Below are positions 59,110-64,000 of a stretch of 64,000 bases of DNA, in pieces (positions within the stretch are counted from its first letter, which is position 1; each line of letters begins with the position of its first letter). The stretch comes from Lutjanus erythropterus. Lineage: Eukaryota; Chordata; Actinopteri; Lutjaniformes; Lutjanidae. The translations under genes were made by a program, and so were the position numbers. The notes under the pieces are model-generated. The model did not search any database, had not been told where the DNA came from, and was given only the letters and a program-made list of their open reading frames with translations. The stretch lies in assembly GCA_020091685.1 (NCBI GenBank), contig CM034612.1, positions 27,458,655-27,522,654 on the forward strand, given 5' to 3'.

Positions 59110-61085
59110 TTAATAGACACAAACTAGTTAGTTAATTCTATATGACCACATAACCACCATTCCAGTAGTATTAAAAGGCAGTCTGAGAAATAGGTGAGTA
59201 GATGAGGCAGATGTTGATGCACTAAAAAGTAAATTGCCCCTGGTCACAGACTGAATTCCCTGCAACAGTTGACTATTCACTGTTGATATGCTCCACAGTT
59301 ACAACACTACACTGCACTGTGTATTCTAGCTGTGAGGGGGAGTATCCAAGGCAGCAAAGTGCTGATTAACAGGCAATCTTTGAGCTGTTACAGACAGGAC
59401 ATTTTCCTCTCCATCCATCTGACTGAGAAAATAACATTTCCTCACAGGCACCAAAAGCCATTTCCCTTTTATGAAATAACATTTCATTGGGCCATTGGTC
59501 CTGGAGCAGAGAACGTAATTAAAAGGGAATTGCAGTACAGAGCTGAACAATGGAAGCTATTAAGCAGCAGAGAAAAGCAGTCAGACAGCAGTCTGTTATA
59601 TGCTGATACAGTAAACAAATGAGCACAGTTATTATCCACAGTTATTTCCAGCGCAGCATCAGTAATCAGGAGGATTCAATGTGAGCTTTTGTCTTTGAAG
59701 TCAGTGGTTGTTCTGATCATCTGTGCCTCTTTTTCTCAGACACAGTTATATTGTTCGACTGAACATTTCATTATTTCAGTCATTTATGTCGAGTTCCACT
59801 GTTTCTCTCAGAAGCTCAGAATGACTGCCACAACTTAAATGCAACAGAAGAACAATAACAGCTGCTTTCGCTAAAGGAGCATTAACTCCCTTTACTATCA
59901 GTAATCAAGATGCTGCAACAGTTTAAACAAATCTGTGGCAACATTAACGGTGGCCTCTAAGGGACAGAGATGCAGAAGTTATGTTTTCATAGAGGCTCTA
60001 ACAGCTCTTTCACACAACAGATCATACGACAATGGTCTACACAATGAGACTTCTGTCACAGGTTAATCTTGGCTTGTTGCTGTACTCAGAGTCTGTAGTT
60101 TAGTTTCACTACACTTCACTGTTCACCAATTACAGTAATTTACATAGAATAATAATTAACAAACAATAGTTTTATCTTGCCCACATGAGCACATTTCTCT
60201 CTTTCTGTTGAGTTGGTTAAATGATGTTTAAATGTCAGTATCATTTAATTAATTTCCATCTCTAATACAGACACCCAGTCACCAAATCCAGTCAGCATCT
60301 GACCTGTGTTCAACTCAGGTCAGGAGTTATTATGGAGGGTCAGTGGACACGCATTGAGCTTTTCAGATAAATAGGCCACAAGTATAAGAGAGATTTAAGC
60401 TAACTAATGGAATATTAGTAAGGTTAATTGCAAGGTTGCCCTTGTTGCTTTTGTTGAAGTGCTTTAATTAGTCTTGTACTTAATGGTATAGAGTCCTGGC
60501 ACTTCAACCCACGTAAGTAGGCAAATCAGTACTTGTTATTGTGTACTGCTGCCTCCTGGTGAATGTTGGTACACATAAGTCTGTGACTAAAGGTGATAGC
60601 AAACTAAAACATAAATAGAGGTAGAAATGTCCTAGTTGAAATAGATTCATAATGTAAAAAGAAAAAAAAGACTGACTATTTGGAATCTCAATTGTAAGGG
60701 TCATTTCAAGAGATGTATGTATGTAGGACACTAAGTTGTCCACTAGGTGTGACCATTGTGCTATGGGTCACATGTCTACTTAGGTAGGAACGTTTTTGTC
60801 AGACGACAGGTGTCGCTAGTTGGAGGAGCACAAATAGTCTTTTGACCGCTACATCACTACGCCACTTGAAGCTTGTGTTGTTCTATTTGTGAATATTGGA
60901 TTTATGGATCTTGATGGACATGGATTTTGGACTCTTGCATTAACACATTGAAGACCAGTAACGGTGAGCAATAACTTATTCATTAAAGCAACAAGAACAA
61001 AGTGGGACGCTGCTTTTTTCACGACACAACTAAGCAGTGCACAGCGAGCCTATCAATCACGTTATCAGCCTGTGTATGCAGCCCC
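59110..61085. other. Low-repeat intron sequence
   Basis: No transposon ends recognised. 59430-59600 is flagged separately. ctgctgcctcctggtgaatg near 60546 and gaccgctacatcactac near 60845 look repeat-like but are unclassified. Confidence 0.4.
59430..59600. other. Low-repeat segment, candidate conserved non-coding sequence
   Basis: Compact repeat-free block (tttcattgggccattggtcc, gaacgtaattaaaagggaat, tgaacaatggaagctattaa) containing ATTGG/ACAATGG, i.e. SOX- and NF-Y-like cores, and TAATTA. Suggestive only. Confidence 0.25.
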
Positions 61086-61089
61086 TCAG

Positions 61090-61487
61090 TGGCCTTAAGT
61101 TTTAGGCTTAGCCGCTACATCAAGTAAAGGTTGAACATCTTCTTGACACATCACCAGAGCTGTGACTGAGCCCGACAGGGCCTATCTGAGGACCTCACTA
61201 AACTATCTAATCAGTAGTAGCGACGGGTGGTGTGTACAAAGGGCGAGGACTTAATACAAGCTTATGACCCACACATTGGAAATAACTACAATCCCCAATC
61301 CTTATCATGAGTGTGGCTCAGCAGGTTACCCACACCTCAGGGTGAAGGATAGACACACTGATGCACTCAGCATGCTGCATGTGCAGCCTCAGACATCTGT
61401 TATTGCTCTATCTGGTGTGGCTGAAGACCACTTGTTGCTGTACAAGGTGGGACACTGACAGCACAGGGGTTCCAAACTAGTTAGCAG
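61090..61487 (-). pseudogene. 18S rRNA pseudogene, 3' region
   Basis: Read on the plus strand, the stretch is the complement of the 3' part of nuclear small-subunit rRNA: gaggacctcactaaactatc, tagtagcgacgggtggtgtg, tacaaagggc, agcttatgacccacac, caggttacccacacctc, acatctgttattgctctatc and aactagttagca. These appear in the correct order over about 400 nt. It lacks the last few tens of bases of the rRNA and everything upstream of the aactagttagc block. Differences are concentrated at former CpG sites (cgacgggTggtg, cccAcac), and there are small deletions. It is not a working rRNA gene. The left edge is uncertain (61083-61115). Confidence 0.88.
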
Positions 61488-61493
61488 GAAGGG

Positions 61494-61582
61494 AGAGGGA
61501 AATCAAACCCATGGTTGCTGCAGTGGACCAACAGCTTCAGTACATGGTGCGCGTGTTCTACCAACTGAGCAGCTGAACTGAG
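61494..61582 (-). mobile_element. tRNA-derived SINE head
   Basis: On the minus strand it reads cagctgctcagttggtagaa, cacgcgcaccatgtactgaa, then ccatgggtttgatttccc. gctcagttggtaga is a polymerase III A-box region and ggtttgattt a B-box, about 45 bases apart as in tRNAs. From memory it resembles the head of an abundant percomorph SINE (tagctcagttggtagagcgtg, cgccccatgtac). The usual body is missing; the 18S fragment follows at once. Confidence 0.72.
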
Positions 61583-61589
61583 AGCAACC

Positions 61590-61895
61590 TTCATTCTTGA
61601 TTAATGAAAACATTCTTGGCAAAGGCTTTTCACTTTCATCCATCATGCCATGGTCCAATAATTTCACTTCTAGCAACATAATACAAATTGAGTTCCACTG
61701 AGTTCACTTACTGTAACTTACCTGCTGCCAACTTCACTTACTAGCTGCAGTGCAAACCTCCACACCTCTTACACTGGACAACTTGTTTTAACATCCACTG
61801 CATACCATATGTTAAAATATTTTTTCTGTTAATTCTCACTTTCTACAATATCTGTGGATAGCAGAATCTTGTGGTTAGGAGTAGGGTAAGATTGG
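61590..61895. other. Intron sequence, nothing recognised
   Basis: agttcacttactgtaactta, then aacttcacttactagctgca is a short internal repetition. Nothing else. Confidence 0.35.
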
Positions 61896-61899
61896 AGTA

Positions 61900-62040
61900 A
61901 CAGTTAATAAAAAACTGACTGATAATTGGAGTCTGTCATGGGAAACAAACTCTGGTCTCCTGCTTGAAAGTCAGATGTGCCCTACACCCAACCAACACCC
62001 CTAGCCCCACACACTTGCTTTCCACCTCACTACATGAAGG
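61900..62040. repeat. Box-B-like dispersed repeat fragment
   Basis: gtctgtcatgggaaacaaac, tctggtctcctgcttgaaag aligns loosely with 8700-8740 and 19435-19480, followed by the same short C-rich block (cccctagccccacacacttg). More diverged than the others. Confidence 0.4.
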
Positions 62041-62044
62041 ACAC

Positions 62045-63090
62045 ACTTTTTCCTGCAAGGGCACTGAATGTTGGAGTTTGATATATTGTGAGGTGCCAAA
62101 TCATCCAGTGCTTGTCAACCAAATGACTTCAATAAATGTTTTTCACAATCAAAAAAATGTCAAAATGTGAGTCACTATTTCAGCCTTATTCATGCAAAAA
62201 TGAGATGAAAAATAAATAACATGAACAGAGCAACAAGATGTTTGATAGACAATGGTCTATCAGTTCTCTCCATAGAGAGTCCTAGCATAAAACACAGATG
62301 GATGCACAGTACAACCAAGGGTATATCCATCACTCATGAAATGTAGTCAAATGCGGGTGCATGGATGACGTCTGACAGCTCCCAGCTCCAGTCAACACAC
62401 AGGCCTGTGTGCCGGCCCTGTCTGAATTCTGACTGCTGCAAGGACCTATCTGGGATCCACAGACCAAGACAGACAGGCTGACAGCTGCAGAGACATGCAT
62501 CAAACTGTGCATCAGGGTTTAAACAGATCTCTCAGAGAGGTTTCCACATCAAACCTGACAATGCTCAGTCACCCATGAACAGGAGATAAGCTGTATGTAG
62601 ATGCAACAGGTCAGCTGTTGTATGGGAGTCAGTTGTCACAGGACATGCTGTGGCTCTGAGTTTGAACACAGGATGTCAGACTGAACCAGCAACTCTTTTT
62701 AACCTCTGTTCCATTCAAAGGCTGTTGCTGATGCTGCCACTGTTTGTTCAGTGCAGTAGATGTCAAAGTATCCTTTTGTGCATCTTGATTCTTTGCACCC
62801 TACCACCAATCCTGTTTGTGCTTTCAATAGTATAAGTGACAAAAAGGTAAATTTGCATCATTTGGCTGTATTGAAAAAATATGTGTGCAAACCTTTTTCC
62901 TTTGTTACTGACACTCCCAACTCTTGGCCTGGGGAGAGTGTAGCCACAAAGACAGTGTAGACAGACCAACCTGCTGAGGTTGTTGGAACATGATCCATTA
63001 CTGAAACTGACAGTTGTATTTAATAGTCTCTGGTTCTGGCAAGACAGAAGCACTGCTACTGGTTACCGAACCTGGGTCTCTGCAGTGCCT
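62045..63090. other. Intron sequence, nothing recognised
   Basis: No transposon ends or exons supported. Confidence 0.4.
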
Positions 63091-63094
63091 CACC

Positions 63095-63450
63095 TTTTTG
63101 ATTCACTTAAATCATGCTGTTCTCCACCAAATCAGCTCTGGTTCTTGGACCAGGTCAGTACAAGATTCTTGGAGCCTTGGAACCATCTGGCCAACCAGCC
63201 TGTGTTTCCACCAGTTTTGAGTAGAATCATTGTAAGCATCATTGTCAGTGGGTGCTGCAGAATCCACAACAACCTGTACAATATGACACCCACACTTTGG
63301 TATCCTGGGAAACCATGCTATTTTTGCTTCCAGTTGGGAACCATTTTTCTGAGTTCTAAAATCAATTTATTTTGGGTGGAAATATTCAGAACACTCAGTT
63401 CCACTCAGTTCCAGAACAGGGCCGAATCCATGTTGGTGGAAAAGGCCTAT
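63095..63450. repeat. Probable dispersed repeat ('GGAACCATTTT...GGTGGAAAAGG' type)
   Basis: tctggttcttggaccaggtc, ttcttggagccttggaacca, gttgggaaccatttttctga and ttggtggaaaaggcc are reminiscent of fish repeats with paired 'ggttcc' words. The 157-codon frame at 62980-63453 crosses it and has no recognisable domain. Confidence 0.4.
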
Positions 63451-63454
63451 TAGT

Positions 63455-64000
63455 GTGATACTCTAAACAACCTTGGTAAATGTTCTTAGTTCAGGCTGAA
63501 CTGTTACACATTTGTACTTTAGACTATCTGAAACTAGACAGTTACTGAAATTCAGTAACTAGTTACTGCATAAAAAATTTGAAACTAGGAAAAGTAACTT
63601 TTGCTTTACTTTTAAGTGCCTGCATTAGTTCTTTTATCAATGCACACAAGTTTATTATCTTATTGTAGCTATATTCATATAATGTAGTTAGATTATTTTA
63701 GTTATAACTGTCAATATTTTATCTATAATTGTACCTATTATCACTGATAGAATTATTAATACTCCCAGCTACCAGAGGGCAGCAGTGACTAGTGTTCCAA
63801 CATGCAAGCTACACTTTTATTGCCTGTGGTGAAGACAGTAGCATTTGATAGAAGAAGACCACAGATTGAGTTGATAATACATGTATATCAGCCCTTGGTA
63901 GCTGCTACACTGTCGTGTGCCAGTGAAATTTTGTGTGATGTTAGATCAAAGATTGGGGACAGGTTTTGTTTGTCAGCTATGTCTGCTGTCCTCTGCATGT
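63455..64000. other. Intron sequence, possible repeat end
   Basis: gacagttactgaaattcagt, aactagttactgcataaaaa and gaaaagtaacttttgcttta near 63538-63610 resemble the GTAACTAGTTAC termini of a fish hAT-like repeat. Not delimited. The rest is A/T-rich. Confidence 0.35.

Noticed and set aside
61090..61487. Functional rRNA gene
   Set aside because: Only the 3' part of 18S is present, with many substitutions and deletions and no rDNA neighbours.
61494..61582. Functional tRNA gene on the minus strand
   Set aside because: A- and B-box-like motifs are present, but no acceptor stem pairs and the anticodon arm is not well formed; better explained as a SINE head.
62980..63453. 157-codon open frame on the plus strand
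   Set aside because: No recognisable domain, it crosses a probable dispersed repeat, and it has no clear splice or promoter context.

Overview
The window is vertebrate genomic DNA, almost certainly from a percomorph (ray-finned) fish. It holds a single recognisable protein-coding exon, flanked by consensus spliceosomal sites. The rest is A+T-rich non-coding sequence full of fish-type transposon remnants (hAT-like, Tc1, LINE, tRNA-SINE) and long GT microsatellites. There is no operon-like gene packing and no open reading frame over about 160 codons.

The exon (7260-7373, + strand) encodes 37 whole codons plus split codons at both ends. It matches the TMEM178 family of four-pass membrane proteins, and the B paralogue (tmem178b) better than the A paralogue. 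Bases 1-7259 are therefore read as the preceding intron (left end outside the window). Bases 7374-64000 are read as the following intron, at least 56.6 kb long, because no next exon could be found. TMEM178B is known to have very large introns in other vertebrates, so one exon in 64 kb is plausible.

The intron sequence is best described through its repeats. (1) Non-autonomous hAT-like elements with 8-bp target-site duplications that I located by eye: 2752-3309, with a second element nested at 2978-3268; 16839-17802, with an internal minisatellite; 24428-25481; 44473-44799; 46356-46612; 55111-55542. (2) A complete-length but broken Tc1 element at 56508-57718. (3) LINE fragments at 11550-12540 (-), 27140-27345 (+), 32040-32590 (-), 33480-34145 (+) and 50565-50970 (+). 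(4) A fold-back element with TTAA-like ends at 23932-24292. (5) Two copies of a repeat built on a ~57-bp AGAACC-rich tandem unit (38825-39285, 40715-41400). (6) Twin A/T-rich tandem arrays (29155-29450, 35860-36370). (7) A decayed 18S rRNA pseudogene (about 61090-61487, -) abutting a tRNA-derived SINE head (61494-61582, -). (8) Many older dispersed repeats with two or three copies in the window.

The low-repeat stretches (about 14590-15100, 20080-20480, 35060-35290, 45310-45600, 52030-52680, 59430-59600) are where conserved regulatory DNA would most plausibly lie, but sequence alone cannot show conservation. I see no new enzymatic or defence system. The interesting content is transposon nesting, structured repeats and the rRNA/SINE junction.
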